DNA from: Sophora flavescens
Taxonomy: Eukaryota > Streptophyta > Magnoliopsida > Fabales > Fabaceae
DNA length: 64,000 nucleotides
NCBI GenBank assembly: GCA_030762895.1
Contig: CM061062.1
Location: 134,647,104 to 134,711,103, forward strand
Reading direction: 5' to 3'
Positions 21,401 through 31,074 of this stretch are shown one piece after another. Within the stretch, counting starts at the first letter, position 1. Every line of letters begins with the position of its first letter. The translations under genes were made by a program, and so were the position numbers. The notes under the pieces were generated by a model that was given only the letters and a program-made list of their open reading frames with translations, was not told the DNA's origin and made no database searches.

Positions 21401-24330
21401 GGAAAACAATTTGGAATGGAATGTCATATGATCAGTGGCACCAGAGTCAATAATCCAAGCATTCTTAGGGATAGTTCCAAAGGCACTAAAGGTGTGGGAG
21501 CAAAAACTCTTACCAGTCATTTCCACGGAACAAGATTCAAAAGTCTTACTAAAAGAGTCTAGATGAGTCCTCACTCGGTTCTGAAACAACAGAGAAAACA
21601 ACAGCAACAAAGAAGCACCGAGGCTTCAAAAATACCCACGAAAAAAGGTTCTCCGAGCCAGATTTCAACCCCTCAAACGGACGGAGGACGTGCCGGCAAA
21701 GCTACAGTGAAAATCGCGCGGTGAAACAGTGGCTGGAGGGCGGCACGTGGGTTACACGCTCTCGGAGGTGAGCGACGCTGTGGCGGCGCGAGGGCGTGTC
21801 CGTTGGCCGCAATCTTCTGGGTTCCGGTCTATCTTGAGGAGGCGATCCTCTGGGGGTTGTCGCCGGAGTGATATCGACGGTGGGTGGCGGTCAACGATGG
21901 TGAACAGTGACGGCAAAAAACAGGCACGATGAAGGTGCCAAACGCTGCTACGAAGAGAGCCGCAATGAAGGCGGCTAGGGTTTTTGTGCGGAAGCGAGAC
22001 CCCCAAGACCGGGAGCTCTTGATACCATGTAGAAAAATATATTGAGTATTATTAATGTCGTAATGAGTACAAACACTAATAAGATTATATAGGCAACGCT
22101 AAACCTAATGGGCCAGACTAATGGGCCTAATACAAAAAATACAAGATTTACAATATTTACAACACTTTTGAATTCAGTCCCTACACATAACAATCATTTT
22201 CAATTTGCTTCATATACTTTAACTCCAACAAACGATATTATAACACCAATAAACAGTGAGGATCAAATTAAAAATAATTATACATATAGGGACTGATTTC
22301 AAATTTTTTCACATATAGGGATTAAAAGAATGGTTTAAATGTCTTGTGCCCCTGCATACAGTATTTCACATTTTTACGAGCAGATCTCTGTCTAATTATA
22401 CAATTTAACTAGTCTGATCTTATTTGATTTCTTACTTCACATGCTGATGTTAGTCTCTATGTACAGAGGTCATTTTGTATCTATGACTAGTATTAGTAAA
22501 GAGTTTTGCCTTACTTATTTCAACTATTGGCACTTGGCATCATGTTTATTTTTCTTTGCCTTTCTTTTGGGTGAATTATCATTCAGGTCATATGAGGCAG
22601 AAATAGCGTACCTTGACGTTGAATCAGATGAAACCAATTTGACTTCCAAAAGGAATTGCCAGGGTAGTCTGTTACGGGCTATGAGAGCTCCACATAAATC
22701 AGAAAGATATATCTGCCGGATCAATTGCAAAGTTTGTAGTGAAAAGCCAAATCTTGCAACCACTGGAGTTTCCAGCTTAACACCTCATTTATATTCAGAA
22801 AAAAGAAGATGGGTGAGATCCAAAGGACGATTTCTTAGTGTAGGAGCTGCTGTAATCTCTTGTAGAAATGAAAAAGCACCTGATGGTTTGGTGGCTGATG
22901 CACATCTTTCAGATGGTTTCCTTCATCTTATATTGATTAGAGACTGTCCTCATGCTTCTTATTTATGGTACTGTTTCTTTCCACCTTGCCCTTGTATGAA
23001 GTTATCAAAGCCTACAAGTCTCTTGAAAATTTTGCATATATCCTCTTGTATAAAGTATGGAAACTTTATCTAGCTTATGTTGGAAAGTAAATTACTCTCC
23101 TATGCCACGCGACATGGCTATACAATATCCTATCAGTCTGTTGGATGCTTAGACTTGTACATATTTAGGGTCTGCTTGGTTGAGTTGGTGGAAAATTTGA
23201 AATGAAAATCACCTTACAGTTGGTTGGTATGACAAAAGTATAAGGTGGAAAATAATATGCAATTCATTTCATTCTAGGAAGTAACTTTGAGCCAACCATG
23301 AAAATGAGATGAAAGTAGATGAAGGCTCTTTTAATTGAAATTACTATAGGACCCCTATTTTTTCTATGATCTGAAATAACTTTGCTTTCTACAGTGCCAG
23401 GTTGCATATGCAAGGGTTAAGTGGTCATTAATTTTCCATCTTTTGTACTTTCATTCATACCAAGCAAGAGGGAAGAAAATGATCCTCCATCTTCTATGCT
23501 TTCATTGCTCTCAAGCAAACAACCAAAAGTTAAAACTGAAACTTCTCCAATCTCCCTTTCCAACCTGTTCTCTATTTTTCACCTACTTAACCAAGCAAAC
23601 CCTGAGTATTTACTAACTTGTATTACGCCTGATATAAGGTCTTGCCTGTGGCTGTGTAGTTAGATATCTGCCCTTGGAAAAACATACCATTTCTTAACGT
23701 ACGTGTCGCTACCAATCTTCCTATAAATAAATAGGTTAATAATTTGCTGCACAACCATGTGAAGAGTCTGTGCATACTGTAAATCATTCTGAATAAAAGT
23801 CAAGTGAGGTCTACTTATCTTGGACTCACTAAGAAGGTTGTTGAAGAGGGATTGGCTTTTTGTAAATAATATCATCCTTCTGATGATGTTTTCTGTAGAC
23901 CTCTTCCATAATTTCATTTTCTCTCGCATTCTTATTTATTAAAATGGTTTAAATCATTGTGTTTTTATACGTTTATTTGTCTTATTACTTTCAAATAATC
24001 AAATATAGCTTGCACATTTAATTTCTTTGTTTGCTTACTGAGTTGATAAATACAGGCACCTGACTCAACTTACAAGGAGAGGGGGAAGCCCCTTGAATTT
24101 TAAGTTTGTTGAACATCATAAGGTTAGTTTCGCCCCTAATTCACACCACATTTTCTCATGGATAACCTCCTAATTTTATTTAGCATATGCAGACCCCTGC
24201 ATTTACTTTTACTTCTTCTGGCAATGAGAGTGTGTGGAATCTGGACGGCGAGATCTTTCAGGCGCACCAACTATCAGCCCAAGTGTTTCGCGGCCTTGTA
24301 TGCATGTTTGCATCTGGTCCTGAAGTTTAA
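5779..24330 (+). CDS. CERK: Ceramide kinase (CERK, ACD5-like), 12 coding exons, 603 aa
   Basis: Phosphorylates ceramide to ceramide 1-phosphate; in Arabidopsis loss of the orthologue ACD5 causes ceramide build-up and spontaneous cell death. Exons: 5779-5937, 8407-8565, 8653-8820, 8924-9016, 10899-10991, 11618-11825, 12142-12235, 15244-15393, 17173-17274, 22587-22967, 24056-24122, 24193-24330. All introns are GT-AG and the phases join without a break to a 603-residue protein, close to ACD5 (about 608). The diacylglycerol-kinase-type catalytic domain starts at VFVHPRSGKGTG (residue 163); GGDGFFNE (residues 225-232) begins exactly at exon 6, and IIPAGSTDAI follows in exon 7. CRINCKVC (452-459) is the CxxxCxxC motif of ceramide kinases. 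The C-terminus is WNLDGEIFQAHQLSAQVF...GPEV. Exon 6 after GGDG is the least conserved part; its donor (CTT|GTAACT at 11825) is chosen by phase. Introns are loaded with transposons. Confidence 0.95.
5938..8406 (+). other. CERK intron 1, no element recognised
   Basis: GTAAGT donor at 5938 and an AACAG acceptor at 8406. The 2.5 kb interior is T-rich on the plus strand and contains only short spurious frames. No terminal repeats, LTR or coding relic was found. Confidence 0.6.
9603..10491. mobile_element. Multimeric Tourist/PIF-Harbinger-like MITE, TSD TAA
   Basis: The outer ends are GGGTCTATTTGTTTTGTTTC and GAAACAAAGCAAACAGGCCC, inverted copies of the GGGCCTGTTTG end typical of Tourist elements. 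They are flanked by TAA at 9600-9602 and 10492-10494. Inside are two near-complete units (9603-9969 and about 10149-10410), separated by about two 91-bp direct repeats (unit starts near 9963, 10054 and 10145) and followed by a partial 3' unit. The whole block lies in CERK intron 4, whose splice sites are intact. It encodes nothing; the many short TTTCTGTTTTC-type frames are artefacts of the repeats. Confidence 0.85.
12299..12842 (+). mobile_element. Complete TRIM retrotransposon with 5-bp TSD
   Basis: LTRs at 12299-12527 and 12613-12842 (229 and 230 bp) both begin TGTTGGAAAGCCGCC and end CTAAGA/CTAATA. After the first LTR comes TGGTATCAGAGCC (12528-12540), a tRNA-iMet-type primer-binding site, then about 70 bp without coding capacity, then a polypurine tract GTGAAGGGG before the second LTR. 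The flanks are TGATT (12294-12298) and TGATT (12843-12847). This is the minimal LTR-PBS-PPT-LTR plan of a terminal-repeat retrotransposon in miniature. It sits in CERK intron 7 in the sense orientation. The same family occurs at 32570-33101 and 29371-29597. Confidence 0.92.
13148..13492 (+). mobile_element. 5' fragment of a copia element: LTR, PBS and gag start
   Basis: An LTR-like stretch starts TGTTGAAAATAGC and ends near 13354, followed by TGGTATCAAAGCGG (13355-13368), a degenerate copia PBS. Its 3' part (CTTGTAAATTGTAT, CAAGCATTTCACAAAT, TATCCAAGTCT) resembles the LTR of the full copia at 33944-34125, so the two are one family. The next bases read MFSHLPSGHAELSNT, probably the start of gag, and the match then stops. 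Confidence 0.65.
13493..14334 (+). mobile_element. Internally deleted gypsy fragment: gag zinc knuckle, pol tail, LTR
   Basis: At 13645-13947 a frame reads FQCWLPFSPTHKCPEKSLKVTILAEDE, a decayed CCHC zinc knuckle from gypsy gag (first Cys replaced). Immediately after, in a shifted frame, is FNLEDKVFQG, resembling the last residues of gypsy polyproteins, so gag and the pol tail have been joined by deletion. From 13977 a probable LTR begins TGGTAGGGCCTAGCC and ends CCTAACA at 14333, with two imperfect copies of a 70-bp block (GAGCAAGGCTYGGTGGAGGAAAG). Confidence 0.55.
14467..14641. mobile_element. Mutator-type MITE with 9-bp TSD
   Basis: 175 bp with long terminal inverted repeats (left TGCTAACCAGTGCCCTTAGGG, right CCCTCAGGGCACTGGTTAGCA). 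It is flanked by the 9-bp direct repeat TTAATTATA at 14458-14466 and 14642-14650, the duplication length of Mutator-like elements. It lies in CERK intron 7. A related, split copy is at 61380-62265. Confidence 0.88.
15405..15472. repeat. Trinucleotide microsatellite (ATT/ATC/GTC/GTT)n
   Basis: About 68 bp of uninterrupted trinucleotide repeats that shift from ATT to ATC to GTC to GTT, starting 12 bases after the CERK exon 8 donor. Step-wise point changes within one repeat tract explain the series. Confidence 0.9.
15844..16441. mobile_element. TACCCG-rich inverted-repeat element (MITE-like)
   Basis: The ends GGGATGACAATGGATAGGGT and ACCCTATCCATT-type sequence (read inverted at 16412-16440) form terminal inverted repeats. 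The interior has many TACCCG/CGGGTA motifs at both ends and an AT-rich middle. TTGGTG occurs at both flanks (15838-15843, 16442-16447), shorter than a hAT duplication, so the superfamily is open. Located in CERK intron 8. Confidence 0.65.
18001..18135 (-). repeat. 3' LTR of the copia element
   Basis: Ends TGTAGA...CAACA on the plus strand; near-identical partner at 22028-22164. Confidence 0.9.
18268..18648 (-). pseudogene. Copia RNase H domain
   Basis: Contains YTDANYAGSVSDRRSTSGYCAFLCGNLVAWRSKKQ, then SSAEAEFRAM and CDNKSAISIAHNP...RTKHIEIDRHFIKEK. These are the copia RNase H blocks with the acidic residues of the TDA, AEAE and CDN motifs present. A stop codon in the connection (near 18676) separates it from the RT frame, so the polyprotein is broken here. 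Confidence 0.9.
18679..20144 (-). pseudogene. Copia reverse transcriptase region, two frames
   Basis: The upstream frame (20144-19323) has a proline-rich linker (PESPAPESPVYEPP) then ALRKGKRS, MDEEMKALERNETWEIVER, KPVGCRWIYTAKHK and LVAKGYTQTYGIDYEETFALVAKMNNVR. The downstream frame (19314-18679) continues with MEIPPGFGHTSG, YGLKQSPRAWFGRF and the catalytic LLVYVDDIIITGDD. One frameshift near 19320 and a stop at the end break the frame. The RT closely matches the truncated copia at 42043-42600. Confidence 0.9.
20265..21610 (-). pseudogene. Copia protease and integrase region
   Basis: The frame at 21610-21008 carries the protease motif WIIDSGATDHMT and NVLYVPKLSKNLISICKL. An overlapping frame (21224-20265) carries GAG-pre-integrase (IKRLGHPPFSLIKSM), the HHCC-type CDICQFTKHHRATFP, and the integrase core: HFDVWGPAPIS, CSDNGKEYVN, DTPQQNGVAERKNCHLLE. 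A frameshift near 21100 separates them. Confidence 0.9.
22028..22164 (-). repeat. 5' LTR of the copia element
   Basis: Partner of 18001-18135, next to the PBS at 22013-22027 (minus strand TGGTATCAAGAGCTC). Confidence 0.9.
23168..23602. mobile_element. Tourist-like MITE in CERK intron 10
   Basis: The left end GGGTCTGCTTGGTTGAGTTGG and right end CCTACTTAACCAAGCAAACCC are inverted repeats. The TTTCATT/AATGAAA-rich interior is non-coding. Flanks are TTA and TGA, close to the TWA duplication of PIF/Harbinger MITEs but not exact. Confidence 0.6.
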
Positions 24331-25485
24331 TTGAAACTTAGCTATTTGCTTTAAATTGTTTTGGCTATGCCATTAAAAGGAATCATGATGAAGCTACTCA
24401 ATTCAGTGTACTATTGTTATATTTAGTACCAAGAACTTGTGTTGTAACTTGTATATATGTGTAGCAATACCTAGCTGCCATTAAATGGGAGATTTCGAGG
24501 GTCTCTAAAGCCATGTTGGGGACTTGGACTTGTAACCCTGGAGGGGCAATTTTGCTGCATCAAGATACACTTTTTTTAAGCCTAGTTCATGAATTTTTTT
24601 TTTATGCTTAGTTATTCAGATATTCACAAACCAGATTATAGCTTTAGCCATATCAGTTTTTGACTTTTAATTATAAACTTTTCTTTGGGAAAAATGATAA
24701 TTTTCTGCAGCCTAATGGTTAACCGTAGGTAGATTATTTGTTATCATGTTAATATTTGGCTAAAAAAGTTAGAAATTCCAAAATAAGGACCATGATCGAT
24801 GTGTAGATTTAGTAAGCTTAACATAACCAATAAAGATAATACATCAATTATACAAAGTCCATTAAAATTCCATAGAGTTTCCTATAAAATCTGGACATTC
24901 CAAAAAAATATTTAATAATCAATATCTTGGGAGAGTGGAGAATATCTATAATGCAGTCCAGTAACTCGAGTAACTCGAGGGATTAGTCTCCGCAGTTGAG
25001 TGTGGATGATATTTCGAGAAACCAAAAAAAAAATCTATATAATTTATCATTCAGAATATCATTATGAAATTATATGAAACCTAATGGAAGCTAGATTTTA
25101 TGTGTATGTAGTGGAGAATATCTAAAGCTAAAACATAACCCTAAGCACAAAATGAGAACATAAGTACATGTAGAAAGGAAGATAGCCACATGATCTCTTC
25201 AAAAAAAAAAATAGCCACATGACCTCTTCAAAAAAAAAAAAAAAATAGCCACATGAAAAAATGTTTACGACTCACTGAAACAAATGACACATAACAAATT
25301 CAAGAGGTTTAATTTCGATTTTTTGGCCCCTCTAAATATATTTTTTGTTATGATTTGTGTTCATATATTTCTAAAAGTGAGAGTAATAGACTGTGCCCTC
25401 ATTTTAAAAGTGAGTAAAATTGGTTGACCATTAAATTGAGGAAGTTAGGGTAAATGCTTATTTTTTATACATAAGGGGCATATTT
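24331..25485. other. CERK 3' flank, no gene seen
   Basis: Holds the CERK 3' UTR and AT-rich spacer. A short tandem duplication (ATAGCCACATGACCTCTTC followed by an A tract) lies at about 25190-25256. No coding sequence or clear terminal repeats. Confidence 0.5.
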
Positions 25486-25784
25486 AGTGAGAGCATTGTC
25501 TTATTAAAAAATGTGAGAAGCAAATGTGGGCCATTAAACCATATATGGATGGTCGGGATTAGAAGTTAGTGGTCATGTGATCACCTAAGAAAATCGCATG
25601 ACTTTATGTTTTAATCTTGATCATTCACGTGTGATCTAAATGTCCATATTTGCTTCTCCTACTCATTTTAAAACATCCCTCTCAATTGATCATTAACTAA
25701 CTTCTAATCATGATCATCCATATATGATTTAGTAGCCCAGATTTGCTCCTCTCACCTCTCACGATAAGACAATGCTCTCAGTAG
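25486..25784. mobile_element. MITE with TGAGAGCATTGTCTTAT inverted ends
   Basis: About 300 bp with long imperfect inverted repeats. The left AGTGAGAGCATTGTCTTAT is matched by the right ATAAGACAATGCTCTCAGT, and the similarity extends inward (ATATATGGATGRTC, GATTAGAAGTTAG). No target duplication longer than TA is clear, so the superfamily is undecided. Confidence 0.7.
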
Positions 25785-26401
25785 ATACAGTATATATGTT
25801 TCTTTCAAAATTTAAGACAATGGCCAACACATTCTTTCAAAATTTTATAACAATCTCACCAAAGGATGTGATCACATGCTTTGGACGTTGACAAGTTATA
25901 CAAAAAATGCAGGTGTGACTTTATAGCATGTCATTTTCAGGTAGTGGTTGGACACAATTAGATTGAAGGACAAAATTTTCGGTTACTCTTATAACAACTA
26001 CTTTATAAGTCACATAATAGTGATACATTGGTTATTAATTGTGTAAAAATCTTTATAACGATAGTTTATCAAAATTAAACTCATACGTTGATCTAAGTGA
26101 AAAACGTCTTACACCCATTAAAAACCTGTCATATGGTGTTTGGTACTTTATATATTTCACATCAATTCAAAATTGTTTCGTCCTTCATTAATATACATTA
26201 AGATTTACGTAATATATATTTTTATGAAAATTATAATTATTTGATGACATTTTTTTTGACATTTAAGTCTTCTAAAATTTGAGACAAAGATCTAGATGAT
26301 AGATAATTATAATTTAATGGTTAGATTAATAAAAATTATATTTATAAAAAACTATTGGATGATGTAAGAATATTAAGTCTTACTCCAATGTAAATTGATC
26401 C

Positions 26402-27221
26402 TGTAACATCCCTGATATTACGCTTAACTGTGGAGTTCTTAAGTGATGGACACCCGAAAAGAAAATGCATCTTATTGATATAGGTAGTACCAATCAATTC
26501 ATATAAGTCATCTCATACCTACACAGTCTCAGAATCCCTCTCATTCGGGTGTGCTATCAGTTCATTCATGTGTCCCTCTACCTAGAAGCCTGCTAGGAGC
26601 CGCTCCTTGATCATGCCTCTTGCACCAACGACCACTCCCCGTCCTCGTCAGCCCCGGGTGTCACATGCCCACCAGCTTTCGCTGCGGCTCCTTGATCATG
26701 CCTCTTGCATCGACGATCACTCCCCGTCCTCGTCAGCCTCGGGTGTCACATGCCCACCAGCTTTCGCTTGGTTCGTCCCCTAACCACACCGTACCGGGAG
26801 AGGTGTCGCTCTGATACCATTGGTAACATCCTTGACTGCTCTATGGATTGACGACTATCCCCACAAACAAACACAGGTCTTTTCAGCGTGCTTTGTCCTC
26901 ATTCACACACTTCCTTAGAAAACTTCCCATGAGGTCACCCATCCCAGAATTGCTCCAAGTCAAGCACGCTTAATTGTGGAGTTCTCAAGTGATGGGCACC
27001 CGAAAAGAAGATGCATCTTGTTAATATAGGTAGTACCAATCAATTCATATAAGTCATCCTCAACTGTATAGTCCCATACCTACACAGTCTTAGAATCCCT
27101 CTCTGGTGTGCTATCAGTTCATTCATGTGTCCCTCTGCCTAGAAGCCTGCCAGGAGCCGCTCCTTGATCATGCCTCTTGCACCGGCGACTACTCCCCGCC
27201 CTCGTCAGCCCCGGGTGTCAC
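26402..27221 (-). mobile_element. Cassandra-type TRIM with 5S rRNA-like sequence in its LTR
   Basis: Read on the minus strand, an LTR (27221 to about 26821) begins TGTGACACCCGGGGCTGACG and ends in GGATGTTAC. It is followed by TGGTATCAGAG (26819-26809), the tRNA-iMet PBS, a short GC-rich interior, and a second LTR (26665-26402) that starts TGTGACACCCGGGGC and ends GATGTTACA. The right LTR holds a sequence clearly related to plant 5S rRNA. LTRs with embedded 5S define Cassandra elements. Flanks are GATCC and AATCC (one mismatch). The left LTR is about 135 bp shorter because it lacks part of the 5S block. Located between the two convergent host genes. Confidence 0.85.
26921..27015 (-). repeat. 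5S rRNA-like segment in Cassandra LTR
   Basis: On the minus strand the segment contains GTTAAGCGTGC-like AATTAAGCGTGCTTGAC (the 5S A-box region) and GGGATGGGTGACCTCATGGG (the intermediate/C-box region), in the order and spacing of plant 5S rRNA. Differences such as ACTTGGAGCAATTCT in place of the usual middle show it is not a functional 5S gene. It could still carry pol III promoter activity; that is inference. Confidence 0.85.
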
Positions 27222-27705
27222 AAATCCCCTCAAACCTAATAACTCTTAAACCCATAACTATTCTCTAACATGTTGCATAGATGTCCTTAGAAATTAAAAC
27301 CAGATTATAAAGTACATAAAGAACAACAACAATATTTCAACACCTAAGATTTTGACAACATTAACCAAAATTTGTACATCATTAACCATAAATCAGAAAA
27401 CATTAACCATCTATCCGTCCATACACCTAGACATCATTAACCATGATTTATCCACTCATTAACCATGTTGTCTGGTGTCTGGGTGTACAAGTAACATTTT
27501 TTATTAATCCAACAACAGAATCAAATCAAATTTATTACACTAGAAAATCAATCTCCCTAAATCAACTAATTACCAACCATCAAGGTCGGAGATGGTAGAC
27601 AAATTCTGCATCCAAAACACTGTCGCATGTCATACACACTGAACTGTCTAACCAAGCTACATTAGAAAAACCTATTAACTAAATATCAACATTGAAAAAG
27701 ATTCA

Positions 27706-30700
27706 TCATATTTCTCTGGACTTCCATTCCATAATTGCTGACAGAAGTGTGTAATTAGGAATAAGATTCTTATGAGGTAAAGTCATATTTGTCATGGGTG
27801 ATTTGTCCTTCTCCTGAAACCACTTTTCAATTGCTTTGCGATCATATGTATATCCATCCGCAGCAACACAAGGATCCTCCATCACATCCTGCATTAAAGA
27901 CAGTGTAACAACAATTTCAAAAAATGAACAAGATAGTGGAAAAGCCATGTGCAGCTCAAGCCATGAAATCAACTCATTAAGGCCAAATGCTAGTTATGTT
28001 ATAGAAAAAACTATTACCAGAATCTATCTAAGGGCCTGCTTACTCTTTAAAAACATTTTCAATTTTTCGTTTTCTAAAATCTGTATTGATTTTAAATTGC
28101 CAACAAGAAGATAGAACCCTCCTACAATAAACAATTGTGACAAAGAGAAGGTGGAAGGCTAGTTAGGGAGAATGTATTTTCTCAAACAATGAAAACAATT
28201 TTTTGGCATTTTCAAAATTTCTGGAAATACTAGATCTGTTTTCAAAAATTGAAAAAGAAAATGGTGAGGGAAATACTAAAATCAGTACAGATTTTAAAAA
28301 ATAAAAAATGAAAATGTTTTTAGAAAGTAAACAGGCCTATCTTTACCCCCAAATGGTGGCTCATTTATTACTCTTTTATTTTACAACAGAAAATTAATGT
28401 ATTGCCATTATGAGAGTATTTGACTACCTGAAGTATTGGACAGATAAAGTGATTAGGAGGTCTGGATTTAATGGTAACTGCTGAAGCAGAATGTTTGGCC
28501 CTATCAGCAACTTCTTTCAATCTCTCTAGTGTTGGAAGCACATGATCTTCCAAATCAGGCCTGTCTCTACGTCGGAGTTCTGCACAGCTCAGTCCTAACC
28601 GAGCTAAGTCCAGCGTCTCTTGAAACGGCCAAGTCCCTGCCTCTGGATCCAATATATCAGTTAAATTCCCACCATCAATTGCTGTTTCAACCACATGAGT
28701 AAGTGCCATTGCTGGTTTTGCTGTCAATAACTGTAAGATCACCATTCCTAAAGCATAAACATCAGATTTTGGAGATATTAACCCAGTCCTTTGATACTCA
28801 GGATCTATGTAGCAGAGTGTCCCAACAGGCCCTGTGTCCTTATATGTAGTAGACAAATTATCTGAATGGAGCACTGTAGAAAGGCCAATATCACCAATCT
28901 TGCTGACAAGGTTACGACCAAGCAAGATGTTTGCTGGTTTCAAATCACGATGGATGATAGGTTTTGGCTTTGAGCTGTGAAGAAAGGCAAGAGCTGACGC
29001 AACTTCCCAAGCTATTCGATACCTCTCAAACCATGGGATTGGTGCAGTACTGTTTTTTTGGAGTAATCTATCCTCCAAGTTACCATTCTCCATATACTCA
29101 TACACAAGGCATCCATGATCGGGACATGCACCAAGAAGAAGAAGCAAGTTTGGATGACGAATTCTGCTCAATATTTCTAGCTGGAAGCAAAGAGAAGATA
29201 TACATAAGTCCTGTTACGTGGCTTAATTCAAGTTTCAAACTCATTATTAGATGTTCTTTTTCGTTGTTGATGTTAATAATAATAATAATAAGTTATTTAT
29301 TATTATGATTATAGAAAGATGGAATTTTGGAATGTATGAATATTATTCCTTGATCAATTGTGTACAGAGAAGGAATATTTTGAGCCTAACTCAACCTCAC
29401 AAAACCGGCTTGTAAGGTGAGGATTGCCCAAGCTTTATAAGTACTACTTAGGTCATATCTCTACTCTAGGCGATGTGGGACAAAACACACCCCTCATACC
29501 CAACACAATGAAGGTGCTGGTGGCTGCAATGAAGGTAACACAGTTTCCGTAATTAAGGCGGCTAGGGACAGACCGCAATTAAGACGGATTTCCAACAATT
29601 ATTATTATTATTATTATTATTATTATTTGCAAACATCATTAGCAAAGCTTGTTCAAGTGAAGTTATAGGGTAATAAGAAAATATTACAATGCCTCCACCA
29701 GCTGCATTTCTTTTTTATTTGGTGGGTTGGCAACTCATAAAGAAGAATGAGAGAAAACATTGAATATCTATACCAACTTTTTTATGATAAGGAAGTGGGA
29801 GTAATACAGAATGGTTAATCTTAAGAACATCATTTTAGTCAATTGAACAAGAAACCAGCATACTTGAAATAGAACTATATACCTAGCTACATCAAATAAG
29901 ACAATTGAAAACTTGCCATCAAAAGTGCAAGAAAGATCTTCAACAAATTAAAGCACTATATACTTATTCTTTTGTCTTATATTATGCAACAATATTTTGC
30001 ATATCCATTGTGTATATAATAATTTCCATACCTCCTGCCGGAATTGCTTGGTATTGTGGTTCCCATTAGAGTGGAGAACTTTAACAGCTACAATTGTATG
30101 ATACAAACTGCACTTGTACACCTTCCCATATGCTCCAATTCCAATATTCAGATCTTCAGAGAAAGATGAAGTAGCGGACACTATTTCATCCCACTCAAAC
30201 TCTCGGTATTGGGGCAGGGAACTACTTAGAGCATCCTCCAGCTTTTCTTTCTGTTTTGCAGCACGAATAGCTTTCAACTCCATTTCTTTTCTTTCTGAAG
30301 CTTCTCTTTCAGCACTTTCTTTCAAATATGCAGCTTCTCTTGCTGCAGCTTCATATTTCTGTCTTTCTTGTTTTGCTAATTCTTTGGCCATCACCTCCTT
30401 AGCAATAATCTCCTTCAGTTTAATTGATTCTTCAGATCGCCTCTTGCTTAGGTCATTCAGCTGCTCAAAGCAATAAAGGATGTCATACATAAGCAATAAA
30501 GGGGTTTCTTAAGACAATTGACCTATTAGGTAGCAGAAATAGTAGAGAATGAGAAGATAGAAAGTGTTTCTAGCCATAAGAAAACAGATATTACCTTTCG
30601 TGCTGCATCAATGTTCTCACTTTGAGCTACGGCATGCATTCCTTGGGCATGTCTTAGTTCAATTCTCAACTTTTCCAGCTCAAGGTTAAAATTTGCCTGA

Positions 30701-31041
30701 TCGAAAAAATGACCCCAAAGAAAGTTCACTTGCAAATGGATGTTGCATCTAACTGGAATTTACTGAAGCAATAGGTGTTTGACAAATTATATATAGCTTT
30801 GTCCGCAGGATTAATCTAAGTAGGCCTTGAGCACATCATACTTGGATATAGTTGAAGACAAAGCAAACATATTTGCATTTGCAAGAAACAGGAGTCTCGC
30901 AATGATTGTGGTCAAGATGAAATTTTTATTGTGATAACTGGGGTCTTGTCAAATTTATGGTACAGTGAAAATCATTAAACAAACTGTTTACCCCAATGTT
31001 GATCGAACCATAAATATATCTATATATATATATACATATAC

Positions 31042-31074
<33 letters not shown>

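Larger units (their letters stand above)
18001..22164 (-). mobile_element. Copia retrotransposon with 135/137-bp LTRs, TSD CTTTT
   Basis: The LTRs at 18001-18135 and 22028-22164 differ by about one 2-bp indel and one substitution. CTTTT flanks both sides (17996-18000, 22165-22169). On the minus strand the PBS TGGTATCAAGAGCTC lies at 22013-22027 and the polypurine tract (AGCTTGAGGGGAAG) just before the other LTR. Protein order on the minus strand is protease, integrase, RT, RNase H. Only about 420 bp separate the PBS from the protease segment, so the N-terminal gag is absent. Located in CERK intron 9, antisense to the gene. Confidence 0.93.
17771..22336. mobile_element. MITE of the 'ggtccctata' family, split by a copia insertion
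   Basis: The left half (17771-17995) starts AAACTAATACTTTGATCCCTATAC and the right half (22170-22336) ends GGGATTAAAAGAATGGTTT, inverted copies of each other. Internal TTTGGTCCCTATACGTAA motifs relate it to the intact MITE at 41398-41806. The copia at 18001-22164 inserted into it, duplicating CTTTT. The MITE is therefore older than the copia. No clear flanking duplication is left. Confidence 0.7.

Noticed and set aside
22441..22586. N-terminal 48 residues of the open frame at 22441-23073 as coding
   Set aside because: The real exon starts at 22587 after a TTCAG acceptor, in phase with exon 9; upstream residues are hydrophobic intron translation and the frame after 22967 is also intron.
25190..25256. 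CRISPR-like spaced repeat (ATAGCCACATGA units)
   Set aside because: Two or three units separated only by A tracts in a plant genome; simple tandem duplication.
26620..26814. 64-residue frame with repeated SPGCHMPTSFRCGS-type units
   Set aside because: It comes from a duplicated piece of the Cassandra interior, not a gene.
26900..27020. A genuine 5S rRNA gene
   Set aside because: Only part of the 5S sequence is present and it sits inside an LTR next to a PBS; the Cassandra element explains it.
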